The notes under the pieces were generated by a model. It did not search any database and was not told the DNA's origin. It was given only the letters and a program-made list of their open reading frames with translations. This document shows, piece by piece, positions 1 to 8,342 of a DNA stretch of 64,000 bases. The translations under genes were made by a program, and so were the position numbers. Each line of letters starts with the position of its first letter. The first letter of the stretch is position 1. Origin of the DNA: an uncultured Acidobacteriota bacterium (GTDB lineage: Bacteria > Acidobacteriota > UBA6911 > CAINFC01); assembly GCA_903847975.1 (NCBI GenBank), contig CAINFC010000018.1:1-64000 (forward strand), written 5' to 3'.

Positions 1-293
1 CCGACGGTAGCCGCGTTCGGGGCCAGGCGGAACGTGCGGCGCAGCAGCCCGTTGGCAAGAACCAGCTCCGTGTCTTTTGTTCCGCGAAAGGCACCGGACC
101 GCACCGGCAGCGGATGAATCAGCCAGTCTCCCGGATGGGGCTCCCAGGCGGGAGCCGGCGGCAAAAGGCGGGCATCGGCCCTCACACGGCCGTCTTCTGC
201 CGGCCGCGGGGCGGAAAAAAGCCGAAGGGGCAGAACACAAAGAAAGCCCGCCAGCAGCAAGACACTGCGGCAAAACAAATCATAGTGGCGCAT
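1..293 (-). CDS. N-terminus of a secreted protein, probably a glycosidase (partial)
   Basis: The ATG at 293 follows a GGAGGT ribosome site (about 298-303), and the frame is open to the window edge (97 codons seen). Residues about 9-25 form a hydrophobic run after a short basic start, consistent with a Sec signal peptide. Near residue 80 the segment ELVLANGLLRRTFRLAPN resembles the start of alpha-galactosidase-like proteins (GH36/melibiase type), where an N-terminal beta domain precedes the catalytic barrel. The catalytic part lies outside the window, so the family is a tentative reading from one short motif. It is divergently oriented from the gene at 724. Confidence 0.45.
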   Translation of the reverse strand, partial: MRHYDLFCRSVLLLAGFLCVLPLRLFSAPRPAEDGRVRADARLLPPAPAWEPHPGDWLIHPLPVRSGAFRGTKDTELVLANGLLRRTFRLAPNAATV

Positions 294-394
294 GGATTAC
301 CTCCTGATCGAATCCGTTTCCACACAGATTATGTCCGATGGCGGGGCGCTTTGTCGTTGCGCCTCGATCCTTTCGGGTAATCTCGTAAAAAGTC

Positions 395-622
395 TCAAAG
401 CCCAGAAGGGGCTTCGGATCGCAGCCCGGGGTTGGCGCGCTTCGCGCCTACCCCGGGTAGGAATGTTCGGAGGAGGCAACCCTGCAAGGGTTGCGCTCAA
501 TCCAGCAACGGTAGATGTTTGCGCAGCCCTTACAGGGCTGATATTTAAACGACTCCGCCTCCCCGGAGTAGCGCCTGCGGCGCAACCCCGGGCTATATTC
601 CGGAACCCCATTGGGGTTCCCG
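395..622. repeat. Six-hairpin dispersed repeat, copy A
   Basis: This 430-base gap (294-723) holds no credible gene. Its core carries a chain of six perfect or near-perfect hairpins: AAGCCC/GGGCTT, CCCGGGGT/ACCCCGGG enclosing GGCGCG/CGCGCC, GCAACCCT/AGGGTTGC, AGCCCT/AGGGCT, a second CCCGG-type stem enclosing GCGCC/GGCGC, and GGAACCCC/GGGGTTCC followed by CGATTTTTTT. The same order recurs at 4862-5088 with loops and some stem bases changed. The last stem plus T-run (603-630) looks like an intrinsic terminator for rightward reading, although no rightward gene lies upstream. The downstream part carries the AAGGAG ribosome site for the gene at 724. Confidence 0.85.
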
Positions 623-723
623 ATTTTTTTACGGCGGCGTCCTTTATTATTCCTGCGGAAAGATGGATCATTGCAGCCGGGCCTTTTCCCCAATCGGAGT
701 TTTCATTGTAAGGAGTACAGATT

Positions 724-1929
724 ATGGATCGACGTCGTTTTCTTGCCCTGAGTTCCGCTTTGCCGGCCGCTGCCGCTTTCCACCGCGCCGCCTGGGCCGA
801 CGATTTGCCGAAAGACATACGGATTACCCGGATCGTCGGCTTTGATCTGGTCAGCCGCCGGGCCAAGTTCTGCGGAAAAAATTCCCGCCTCGACGACCAC
901 GGAGACCAGGCCCGGGACCGCATGGTCCGGATGTATACCAGCGCCGGGCTGGAAGGGATCGGGAATTGCCGGGCCGCTGAAAAGGAGCTCTCCACCCTTC
1001 TGGGGCGCAATCTGTTCGAGCTCTTCCGCCGGCAGGAAAAGAAAATGCAAAGCCCTTTGGGCCCCGGGACCATGCCGCTCTGGGATCTGGCCGGGAAGGC
1101 GCTGCGCAAGCCCGTCTTCCGGCTGCTCGGCGCCGGCGGAGCGGAGCGCGTGCCCTGCTATGACGGCTCCATCTATTTTTCCGACCTGCTGCCCGCCTAC
1201 GCGCAGACGTGGGCCGACCGTTTCCGGGAGGAGATCGACCTGGGTTTCCGGCGCGGCCACCGGGCGTTCAAAATCAAGATCGGCCGGGGAGCCAGATGGA
1301 TGCCGGCCGAAGAGGGCTATGCGCGAGACAAGGAGGTGATCCGCCTTCTTCGCCGTCACGTCGGACCGGACATCCTGCTGGGCGCGGACGCCAACGACGG
1401 CTATACCCTGGAGCGCACCCGGCAGCTGATCGGCGACCTGCCCGACAGCCGCCTGGCTTTCCTGGAGGAGATGTTTCCGGAAAATGCGGATTCCTATCGG
1501 GCGCTGAAAGAATTCCTGCGGCAGCAGCGCTACCGGACGCTCATCGCCGACGGCGAGGGGCAGACCGCCATTGAAACGCTGGCCCCTTTTGTCCAGGCGG
1601 GGGCCATCGACGTCTACCAGGCGGACATGAACCGCTTCGGGATCGAAGGGATCCTGCAGGAATCCGCCATGGTGGGCAAGCGCGGAAAGATCGCCCCGCA
1701 CAACTGGGGCTCCCTGGTGGGCTTCTACATGATCCTTCATGTAGGCCGGGCCATCCCCAACTTCTACCGGGCCGAAAACGATCCGCTGGACAGCGACATC
1801 CTCCTGGCGGACGGATATTCCCTGAGTGACGGGCTGGCCACCGTGCCGGAGGCACCCGGCTTCGGGCTGCGGATCCACGAGGAAAAATTCGCGGCCCGCA
1901 TTCAACCCCGATTCGATCTGCGGCCCTGA
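724..1929 (+). CDS. Tat-exported enolase-superfamily (mandelate racemase/muconate lactonizing type) protein
   Basis: A 401-residue protein beginning with a twin-arginine signal (DRRRFLALS, then an Ala-rich stretch to about residue 24). The body is an enolase-superfamily barrel: the KIKIG segment supplies Lys183/Lys185, the metal-ligand positions look like Asp222 (ADAND), Glu248 or Glu249 (FLEEM) and Asp276/Glu278 (ADGEG), and His326 (APHNWGS) is the likely general base on the opposite face. Members abstract the alpha-proton of a carboxylate substrate, often dehydrating sugar acids; the substrate cannot be read here. An AAGGAG site sits 8 bases before the ATG. It stands alone, with copy A of the six-hairpin repeat upstream and the leftward M24 peptidase gene downstream. 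Export of such an enzyme is unusual but recurs in this window. Confidence 0.85.
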   Translation: MDRRRFLALSSALPAAAAFHRAAWADDLPKDIRITRIVGFDLVSRRAKFCGKNSRLDDHGDQARDRMVRMYTSAGLEGIGNCRAAEKELSTLLGRNLFELFRRQEKKMQSPLGPGTMPLWDLAGKALRKPVFRLLGAGGAERVPCYDGSIYFSDLLPAYAQTWADRFREEIDLGFRRGHRAFKIKIGRGARWMPAEEGYARDKEVIRLLRRHVGPDILLGADANDGYTLERTRQLIGDLPDSRLAFLEEMFPENADSYRALKEFLRQQRYRTLIADGEGQTAIETLAPFVQAGAIDVYQADMNRFGIEGILQESAMVGKRGKIAPHNWGSLVGFYMILHVGRAIPNFYRAENDPLDSDILLADGYSLSDGLATVPEAPGFGLRIHEEKFAARIQPRFDLRP

Positions 1930-1991
1930 AACGGGCGCAGGGAGGATACCGATTCGCTCTGCCGGTTCATCGGTTCCCTGCGGCATCCTGC

Positions 1992-3167
1992 TCAAACCAG
2001 GATCAGTTCCTTCTGGGGGCGAGTCAGATACGGCGCATCATCCGAAGCGACCCGTACGATTTCCTCCATGGTCACCACCCCGCGCCCGAACACCGTCAGG
2101 CGCGGCTCAATCGTGAAAACCATCCCCTCTTCCAGGAGCAGAAACGGCCGCCGCGCATACTTGGGCCAGGCCGGCCCCAGCAGCGCCGTGCCGTCATGGG
2201 CATAGCGGCCGACCTGATGCCCCAGGGCGTGGGGGAACTCCGCGTATCCCTGGGCCACAATCCATTCACGGGCCAGCCGGTCGATCCCGATGCCCTGTGC
2301 TCCGGGGCGGATCGCCTGCCGGGCGAGCTCGATGGCCTGCCGAAGCGTATCGAAACCGCGCTGCACCTCCGGCGGAGCGGCATCCTGCCCCGGCTCGAGG
2401 ATATAAAAGGTCCGCTGCATGTCGGACACATAGCCCTCGCAGCGCACTCCGAAATCCATGTTCAGGATGTGCCCCGGCTCCACCACCCGTTCGGTCGGCC
2501 GGTAGTGGGCGCCGGCGGTGTCCGGTCCGGTGAAGACCGCCGGGCAGTGGGATCCCCAACCAGGCGTCAAACCTCTCCGGCGCACCTCCGCCGTCATGAA
2601 TTCGGCAATCTGCCGCTCGGTCATCCCGGGGCGGATCCATTCTCCGACCATCCGGAATATATCCTCGGTATGGTCGATGGCGGACTGGATGCGCCGGATC
2701 TCTTCCGGCGTCTTGCGCGCCTTCAGGCACGAGCAGATCCGCTCCGCCGAGACCAGACGGTCCTGCCATCCGATCTTCTCGAGCCATCCTTCCAGGGTCA
2801 GGTACATGCCGTGAGTGAGGCCGTCGCAGATTTCGCTGTCCTGCGAAAAGTTCACCGCGATGGTCCCGGGCTGTAATTCCCGGAGAAGGCGGATCAAGGA
2901 ATCCTGCAGCCCCTCCACGTAATCCAAAACCCGGTCGTAGACCTCGAGGTCATCCACCGCTTTGCGGTCCAGCTGTCCCACCAGGGCAAAGGATTCTCCT
3001 TTGGCAGTGACCAGCAGGGCGGAGGGCCAGGTCAGATGAGAAGCCACCAGGAAGTCGAGCATGGGATCGTGCAGCATTTCGCTTTCCCGGACGAAAGTCA
3101 GCCAGCAGTCGATGTCGAACTGCCGCAAAAGGTCCGCGGCCTGTAACACTTTTTCTCGAATCAGCAT
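1992..3167 (-). CDS. M24 family metallopeptidase (Xaa-Pro aminopeptidase-like)
   Basis: A 391-residue protein with an N-terminal creatinase-like domain (about 1-150) and a C-terminal pita-bread peptidase domain. The five metal ligands of the family are visible: Asp238 (NMDFG), Asp249 (VSDMQR), His317 (ALGHQVG), Glu354 (TIEPRL) and Glu368 or Glu369 (TMEEI). Such enzymes remove an N-terminal residue preceding proline, or act on related dipeptides, in the cytosol. It begins 16 bases downstream of the POT-type transporter gene on the same strand, so uptake and cleavage of small peptides are probably co-expressed. No signal peptide is seen. Confidence 0.88.
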   Translation of the reverse strand: MLIREKVLQAADLLRQFDIDCWLTFVRESEMLHDPMLDFLVASHLTWPSALLVTAKGESFALVGQLDRKAVDDLEVYDRVLDYVEGLQDSLIRLLRELQPGTIAVNFSQDSEICDGLTHGMYLTLEGWLEKIGWQDRLVSAERICSCLKARKTPEEIRRIQSAIDHTEDIFRMVGEWIRPGMTERQIAEFMTAEVRRRGLTPGWGSHCPAVFTGPDTAGAHYRPTERVVEPGHILNMDFGVRCEGYVSDMQRTFYILEPGQDAAPPEVQRGFDTLRQAIELARQAIRPGAQGIGIDRLAREWIVAQGYAEFPHALGHQVGRYAHDGTALLGPAWPKYARRPFLLLEEGMVFTIEPRLTVFGRGVVTMEEIVRVASDDAPYLTRPQKELILV

Positions 3168-3182
3168 ATCGGTCTCCGATCG

Positions 3183-4472
3183 TTATTGGACCTGCTCCTG
3201 GAACTCGCCCGCTTTCCGGGTAAACAGCCGGAGCACCAGCAGCCCCAGAAGGGTGTGGGCACCGAGCAGGTACCAGGTATACTCGGGATGCCCGGCACCA
3301 TGGAAGCTCCCGTAGAGGGAAGTATAGGTGACGCCGCTGAGCGTCCCGCCGATCATGATCGCCAGGAAGTTCATGCCCATGTAGAGCCCGGCCTTTTCCC
3401 GGGGTGCGATCCAGGTGATGTATTCCTGAATGCGCGGGGAAGAAATCATTTCCCCGACGGCGAAAAGAAAAATACCCAGGAAAGCCAGCGACGGCCAGGA
3501 AACAGCGGCATAGCCCAGAAAGCCGAATCCCAGAGCGGCAACGGCCAGGCCGAGCAAAAAGGTCGGAATCGCCCGGCGGCGCTCAAAAGCCCGGGATACC
3601 ATGAATTGAAAGATCATAATAATGTAGCCGGTGTGGGAGATGGTTTCTCCCAGCACCCGCCGGATGCCGTCCTTGCCTGCCGAGGAAAAAATGCCCGCCA
3701 GAGCAGGGCCCAGGAATGATTCCAGGAACCGGTACAGGCTAGCCGTATCCAGGTCCGAATCGACGTACAGGGCGCAGAGATTGAAAAAACTCCAGAAAGG
3801 CAGCCAGAAGAAGATGCCCAGCAGGATCAGGAAAAGAGCAAATCGGAAATCGGCCAGTACCACGCCGATCTCCCGGAGCTTCCCGCCGAGCGTGATGCCT
3901 TCCGTCTCCCGCTCGGGCTCCTTATAAAAAAGGAGGGTGATCGCCAGCATAAGCCCGATGCACAGGGCTCCGGCCATAAAGGCGTAATCCCAGGAGATGG
4001 CCCGAAGATTGCCCATGACCACCGGGCCCAGCGATCCGCCGACATTCACCATCTGGTAAAAAATCCCGAAGCCCAGCGATTTGTTGGTCCCATCGGTAAC
4101 CGTGCGCACCGTGCCGGCAATCAAAGGCTTGAAGATGCCGGCGGCCAGTCCGATGGAAAGCATCGTCAGGGCGATCCCCGAAAACGATCGGGTCACCATC
4201 AGCAGCAACACGGAGGGGAGGTACGCCAGGTAGGAAACGATCAGCACTTTCTTGAAGCCGAACCGGTCGGCGAAGGTGCCGGACAGCACCGGGATGCCAT
4301 AGGAAAGCAGGAGAAAAAGGCTCTGCACGATTCCCAGCTGGGCGCGGCTGAAACCCAGGGACGCCATGTAGATCCCGAAACCGAAATAGATCCCGTAGTA
4401 GGCGAATCGCTCCAGCACCTCGATGGTGTTGGCAACCCAGAAGACGCGTGGAAATGCTGTTCGATCCGCCAT
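3183..4472 (-). CDS. Proton-coupled oligopeptide (POT/MFS) transporter
   Basis: The chosen ATG at 4472 has a GGGAGG site 6 bases upstream; longer upstream readings are poorly supported. The 429-residue protein has about 12 membrane helices. Helix 1 carries EVLERFAYYG, matching the ExxERFxYYG proton-coupling motif of POT/PTR2 carriers, and the later GIFKP and FYQMVNVGG blocks also fit that family. It would import di- or tripeptides with protons. The downstream neighbour is an M24 peptidase 15 bases away, supporting a peptide-use role. A general MFS carrier with a different substrate is the alternative. Confidence 0.8.
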   Translation of the reverse strand: MADRTAFPRVFWVANTIEVLERFAYYGIYFGFGIYMASLGFSRAQLGIVQSLFLLLSYGIPVLSGTFADRFGFKKVLIVSYLAYLPSVLLLMVTRSFSGIALTMLSIGLAAGIFKPLIAGTVRTVTDGTNKSLGFGIFYQMVNVGGSLGPVVMGNLRAISWDYAFMAGALCIGLMLAITLLFYKEPERETEGITLGGKLREIGVVLADFRFALFLILLGIFFWLPFWSFFNLCALYVDSDLDTASLYRFLESFLGPALAGIFSSAGKDGIRRVLGETISHTGYIIMIFQFMVSRAFERRRAIPTFLLGLAVAALGFGFLGYAAVSWPSLAFLGIFLFAVGEMISSPRIQEYITWIAPREKAGLYMGMNFLAIMIGGTLSGVTYTSLYGSFHGAGHPEYTWYLLGAHTLLGLLVLRLFTRKAGEFQEQVQ

Positions 4473-5165
4473 GCATACCTCCCTGCTGTCAAAGGGCGCC
4501 GCCAGGCCTTGGACCGGGCCAGCCCGGCAATAAATTGCCGGGCCGCAATTCCGTCGTCCCCCACGGGACTTATGCCTCGGAATAGCCGTCCTGTGGCGGT
4601 TTACGCAAGGCCTTCCAACGCCATGGCAGAGCACAAAAGTCCGAGAAACACCCGAAAACAAACATACAATCGAAAGCCGTTTTGAGTACAGTCTTCCGAC
4701 TGCGCGCTGCACGCAGGTTTCCGCTTGCAGCTCGCAAGCTTGTACTAAACGAAGAAAACTTTTTACGAGATTATCATTTGTGCTTAAAGTCGGGCGAAAT
4801 GATGCCAGTTCGGGGCGAAGCCCCGGGAAGCGATGTTGTATTGCATGTCGAGCTCCGTAAGGAAAGCCCTGAAAGGGCTTCGGATCGCAGCCCGGGGTTG
4901 GCGCACTTGGCGTCTACCCCGGGGAGGAATGCTCGGAGGGGGCAACCCGGAAAGGGTTGGGCAAAATCCAGCAATGGCAGGTGTTTGCGCAGCCCTTACA
5001 GGGCTGATTTTCCATAGAATCCGCCTGCCCGGGGTAGCGCCTGCGGCGCAACCCCGGGCTGTGTTCCGGAATCCCTGCGGGGTTGCTGCACCTTTTTGCA
5101 CCTTCATCATTTGTGGTCTCCTGGCGACAGACCCTTTCGCCTTTCTTTCTGCTCTTCCGGTTGTG
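4473..5165. other. 693-base noncoding gap with nested hairpins and a repeat copy
   Basis: No supported gene. The stretch 4685-4746 is bounded by AGTACA and TGTACT and contains inner hairpins AGTC/GACT and GCTTGC/GCAAGC, so it can fold into one branched structure. At 4758-4772 lies a 15-base sequence that is the exact reverse complement of 379-393 beside repeat copy A. A further hairpin CGGGGC/GCCCCG is at 4811-4825. The rest is repeat copy B. Confidence 0.6.
4862..5088. repeat. Six-hairpin dispersed repeat, copy B
   Basis: Same orientation and order of hairpins as 395-622. Stem AAGCCC/GGGCTT is kept although its loop differs; AGCCCT/AGGGCT is identical; the second CCCGGGGT/ACCCCGGG stem is perfect here but imperfect in copy A; and the last stem has a C-to-T change that leaves a G-U pair if transcribed. 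It lies between the 3' end of the leftward isomerase gene and the start of the leftward transporter gene. Confidence 0.85.
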
Positions 5166-6032
5166 CTACCGACCGAGGTTCGGGCGCAGCCGGCGCCAGG
5201 CCTCCATCGAGCGGGCCAGGTGCTCCCGGGCGTCCCCGCCGATGCCGTAGCACTGCAGACCGATAGGCCCACGGTATCCCAGCTCCCTCAGGGTGCGCAG
5301 CAGCGGCCCGACATCGAAATCGCCCTGATCCAGCGGCTGAATATAGCGGGCCCAGCCGGGCTTTTCGTCGAAGCGGTCCGCTCCGTTGATGGACACCGCC
5401 CGGAGCCTAGGCATGGCCTGCTTCAGGAGAGCACGGTAATCCCGGCCCGGATCCACGCGCAGCCAGTGGCAGAGATTGAACATGACGCCGACATTCCGCC
5501 GGTCGACCTTCTGCGCCACCCGGATGCTGTCTTCCAGCCTTTCGACCCAGCTGTTGAGGTGGGGATAAAGGAGCAGCTGGGCGCCGGAACCGCGGGCCAG
5601 GTCGGACATCTCCCGCAGGATCCGTACCGCGTAGGAATCCACGGAAGGATCCGAAGGCTTGTGCCCGTTCAGGATCAGATCAAACTGCACCTTCCGGCCT
5701 TTGACGAGCGCCAGGACCTCCTTGAACCGCGGATCGTAGGGCGGCTTCTTCGGATCGACCTCCACGATCATGGTGATCTGATACAGCCGGAGGCCGGCGG
5801 CATCCAGGCTCTGCAGCCGCTCGGCAACCTTATCGAGCCAGAGGTGCCCGACCCCCGGGTAGCCGAGGGCTTTCAGCATTTCCGCCTGCTCGGCAAAGCC
5901 GCGCTTTTTGGCGTCGTGCCAATCGATGCAGAAAGGAAAGAAGGGATAGCGGTCCGATTCCGCCCGCAGGGCAGCGCCCGGACACAGGATCCAAAAGACG
6001 ACCAGAGCGGCCAGCAGTTTTTTGTTGGGCAT
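5166..6032 (-). CDS. Secreted sugar phosphate isomerase/epimerase-like TIM barrel protein
   Basis: The ATG at 6032 starts a 288-residue protein with a Sec signal peptide (MPNKK, then a hydrophobic run to about residue 22); an in-frame GTG three codons upstream is less likely. The mature part is an AP-endonuclease-2/xylose-isomerase-like barrel with metal-site segments NGHKPS, NVGVMFNLCHWL and SINGAD. It is clearly paralogous to the product of 52148-53041, sharing the GYRGPIGLQCYGI-type C-terminal block. It is the last gene of a leftward four-gene operon with RraA-like and dehydratase genes, so it may act on a sugar or keto-sugar in the periplasm. Substrate unknown. Confidence 0.8.
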   Translation of the reverse strand: MPNKKLLAALVVFWILCPGAALRAESDRYPFFPFCIDWHDAKKRGFAEQAEMLKALGYPGVGHLWLDKVAERLQSLDAAGLRLYQITMIVEVDPKKPPYDPRFKEVLALVKGRKVQFDLILNGHKPSDPSVDSYAVRILREMSDLARGSGAQLLLYPHLNSWVERLEDSIRVAQKVDRRNVGVMFNLCHWLRVDPGRDYRALLKQAMPRLRAVSINGADRFDEKPGWARYIQPLDQGDFDVGPLLRTLRELGYRGPIGLQCYGIGGDAREHLARSMEAWRRLRPNLGR

Positions 6033-6060
6033 GTTTCCCACCCCTGAATAAGAAATCAGC

Positions 6061-7026
6061 CTACCGGGGAGAGTTTTTGCGCTTCAGGTATTCCTGAAAC
6101 TGCTCCTCGGTGACCCGTGCTTTGAGGTAGTCCTCGTACTCCTTGATCAGCGCCGGGTCCTTGGGGCTGCCGTAAATCTCGCTCGACTTGTACTTGCCCT
6201 CGCTGAACTTCAGCCGGGTCCACTCGTCGTGAACGTGGGTGATGTCGGCGGTGTGGATCATTTCTTTGATCATGTGGGGCGGGATGAAAGTGACCCCTTC
6301 CCGGTCGCCCAGAACGATGTCGCCCGGCATGACGGTGGTATTACCGACGCGCACTGGAATGTTGATCCCGGTCACCATCACGTTGCGGATCGCCGGCGGC
6401 ACGGCGCCACGGAAGTAGCCGGCCATGTCGAAAGCGGCAATCCCTTCCAGGTCGCGGATGGCCCCGTCGATGACGAAACCGGCGCGGGTGGTCTTCATAA
6501 TATAGAAGGCCAGGTTGTCTCCGACAATGCCGCCGGAGGCCAGGCTGCCGAAGGCATCCACCACGAAGACGTCCCCGGGCTGCAGCATATCCAACGCCGT
6601 CTGGTGGCTCAGCCGGTCGCCGCCTTTGGCCTTCCAGGCGGCGGCGGTGGCATCGGCCACGTCGGCGCGAATGGGCATCAGCTGCAGGGTGAAAGCCCGC
6701 CCCACCAGCTTTTTCCCGGGACGGAGGACCTGCATCCCCTCCACGAACTGGTTGGGATATCCGCGCATCCCCATGCCCAGGACCTCTTCGGCACAGAGCC
6801 CTTTCACTTTATCCAGCACGGCATCGGGCACCTTGGGCCGGCCGTCCGGAAACCGGTCATAAGGATTCAAAGGGGTATACTGGATCATCTGCTCCCGGGT
6901 CCAGGTGAAGATCTGCCCGCGAAGATCGGCCCAAAACGGCAGCAGCACCGCTGCCGCCAGAATCAGGCCCGTGAGCCGAAGGACCGGAGAATTCTTCCCT
7001 TTATGCACAGCATTCGAAACCGACAT
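6061..7026 (-). CDS. Exported RraA-family protein (class II pyruvate aldolase-like)
   Basis: A 321-residue protein with an N-terminal hydrophobic segment (about 16-33) acting as signal or anchor, then an RraA/HMG-aldolase domain. The segment GFVIDGAIRDLEG carries the Arg-Asp pair used by this family for metal and oxaloacetate/pyruvate binding, and VGDNLAFYIMK is the matching glycine-rich block. RraA-type proteins are either RNase E inhibitors or aldolases/decarboxylases of 4-hydroxy-4-methyl-2-oxoglutarate-like acids; the catabolic operon and export favour the latter. A GAGGTT site precedes the ATG. There are 43 bases to the upstream gene and 28 to the downstream one. Confidence 0.82.
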   Translation of the reverse strand: MSVSNAVHKGKNSPVLRLTGLILAAAVLLPFWADLRGQIFTWTREQMIQYTPLNPYDRFPDGRPKVPDAVLDKVKGLCAEEVLGMGMRGYPNQFVEGMQVLRPGKKLVGRAFTLQLMPIRADVADATAAAWKAKGGDRLSHQTALDMLQPGDVFVVDAFGSLASGGIVGDNLAFYIMKTTRAGFVIDGAIRDLEGIAAFDMAGYFRGAVPPAIRNVMVTGINIPVRVGNTTVMPGDIVLGDREGVTFIPPHMIKEMIHTADITHVHDEWTRLKFSEGKYKSSEIYGSPKDPALIKEYEDYLKARVTEEQFQEYLKRKNSPR

Positions 7027-7069
7027 AGCAACCTCGATTCATATTCATGGAGCCGCCCAGGGCCCCGTT

Positions 7070-8317
7070 TTATTTTTCCCCAAACCAGGCCGCACCTGGC
7101 CGGAGCAGCTTCCGCACGTATTCGTCGTTCATTTCCACGCCGATCCCGGGCGCGTCCGACACGGCGATGTACCCCTTCTGCAGGATATCTCCCTCCTTCA
7201 CATACTGCTTCCACTCGGCCATCCGCTCGGCGGGGTGGCCCCAGTGCCATTCCAGGACCAGGCAATTGGGAATGGAGGCCAGCACGTGGCAGGAAGCCAT
7301 GGTGCCCACAGGAGAAGCCTGGCAGTGCGGGGCCATCGGCACATAATAGGTATGGGCCATATCGGCTATTTTCTTGGCCTCCGCCAGGCCGCCGCACTTC
7401 TGGATGTCCGGCATGATGATGTCCACGGCCCGCTTCTCCAGCAGCTCCCGGAAACCGTGCCGCAGGAACAAATTTTCCCCGCAGCAGATCGGGGTGTGCG
7501 TCGACTGGCGCACGTCCCGCATGGCATCGACGTTTTCCGGCGGCACCGGCTCCTCCAGCCAGAGCAGCTTGAAGGGCTCCAGCTCGCGGGCCATCCGCTT
7601 GCCGGTGCCGGCGTCGTAGCGGCCGTGCATGTCCACGGCCAGATCGATTTCCTTGGGAAGCGACTCGCGCATGAAGGCCACCTTGTCGATCATGTGCTCG
7701 ATCTCCGCATTGTTGGCGGTCCAGTTGACGCGGTCAAAGCGGGCCGGGTCGCTGCCGTTGTCGATGTCGATCTTGGCGGCGGTAAAGCCGAGCTGGATGA
7801 TCTGGGCAATAAATTCCCTGGCCCGGGGGTCGTTGCGGTTGTCGGTCCCCGAGTCGCAGTAGATGCGGATGCGGTCCCGCATCCTGCCTCCCAGCAGCTG
7901 GTAAATCGGCAGGCCCACCGCCTTTCCGGCCAGGTCCCAGAGCGCGATTTCCACCGCAGTCAGGGCGGCCACATATTGTCCGGCCTGGGCCCCCGCAAAA
8001 ATGCCGGAGGTCCGCAACCGCTCAAACAGGGCTTCGACATGGAGCGGATCCTGTCCCACCAGGGCGGCGCGGAACCCGGCAACGATGCCGGTCCCTCCGC
8101 TGACGGCATCCACGCCTTCTCCGTGGCCGAAAATACCCTGGTCCGTGTGGATGCGCACGTGCAGCCCGCGGATCATGGCGGTCTGCACATCGGTGATTTT
8201 CAGCCGGGGGCGCCGGTAGGGCGAGACCGAATTCTGCACCGCCGCCGACAGCCCGGAAAAGCTCAGCAGCCCGGCCAGCGCGCCGCTCCCGCTGCGGATC
8301 CATTCTCTTCGATTCAT
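7070..8317 (-). CDS. Tat-exported GalD-like sugar-acid dehydratase (enolase superfamily)
   Basis: The ATG at 8317 with a GGAG site upstream gives 415 residues starting MNRREWIRSG, a twin-arginine-like signal ending near residue 27. The barrel shows Lys182 (AKIDID), Asp229 and His231 (AVDMHGR), Glu255/256 (WLEEP), Glu281 (CGENL) and His331 (APHCQASP). The D-x-H-G-R arrangement is that of galactonate/gluconate-type dehydratases, which convert aldonic acids to 2-keto-3-deoxy acids. RraA-like aldolase genes lie on both sides, so a dehydration-then-cleavage route outside the cytoplasm is plausible. The exact aldonate cannot be read from sequence. Confidence 0.86.
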   Translation of the reverse strand: MNRREWIRSGSGALAGLLSFSGLSAAVQNSVSPYRRPRLKITDVQTAMIRGLHVRIHTDQGIFGHGEGVDAVSGGTGIVAGFRAALVGQDPLHVEALFERLRTSGIFAGAQAGQYVAALTAVEIALWDLAGKAVGLPIYQLLGGRMRDRIRIYCDSGTDNRNDPRAREFIAQIIQLGFTAAKIDIDNGSDPARFDRVNWTANNAEIEHMIDKVAFMRESLPKEIDLAVDMHGRYDAGTGKRMARELEPFKLLWLEEPVPPENVDAMRDVRQSTHTPICCGENLFLRHGFRELLEKRAVDIIMPDIQKCGGLAEAKKIADMAHTYYVPMAPHCQASPVGTMASCHVLASIPNCLVLEWHWGHPAERMAEWKQYVKEGDILQKGYIAVSDAPGIGVEMNDEYVRKLLRPGAAWFGEK

Positions 8318-8342
8318 ATGCCTGGCTCCTTTTTTTATATCG

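Noticed and set aside
603-630. Stand-alone intrinsic terminator
   Set aside because: Stem and T-run are good, but no rightward gene ends before it and the stem belongs to the six-hairpin repeat.
297-1109. Open frames across the six-hairpin repeat copy A (also 4784-5272 and 4833-6047 at copy B)
   Set aside because: They read through hairpins, differ in frame use between copies and overlap real genes; the conservation is of the stems, not of a protein.
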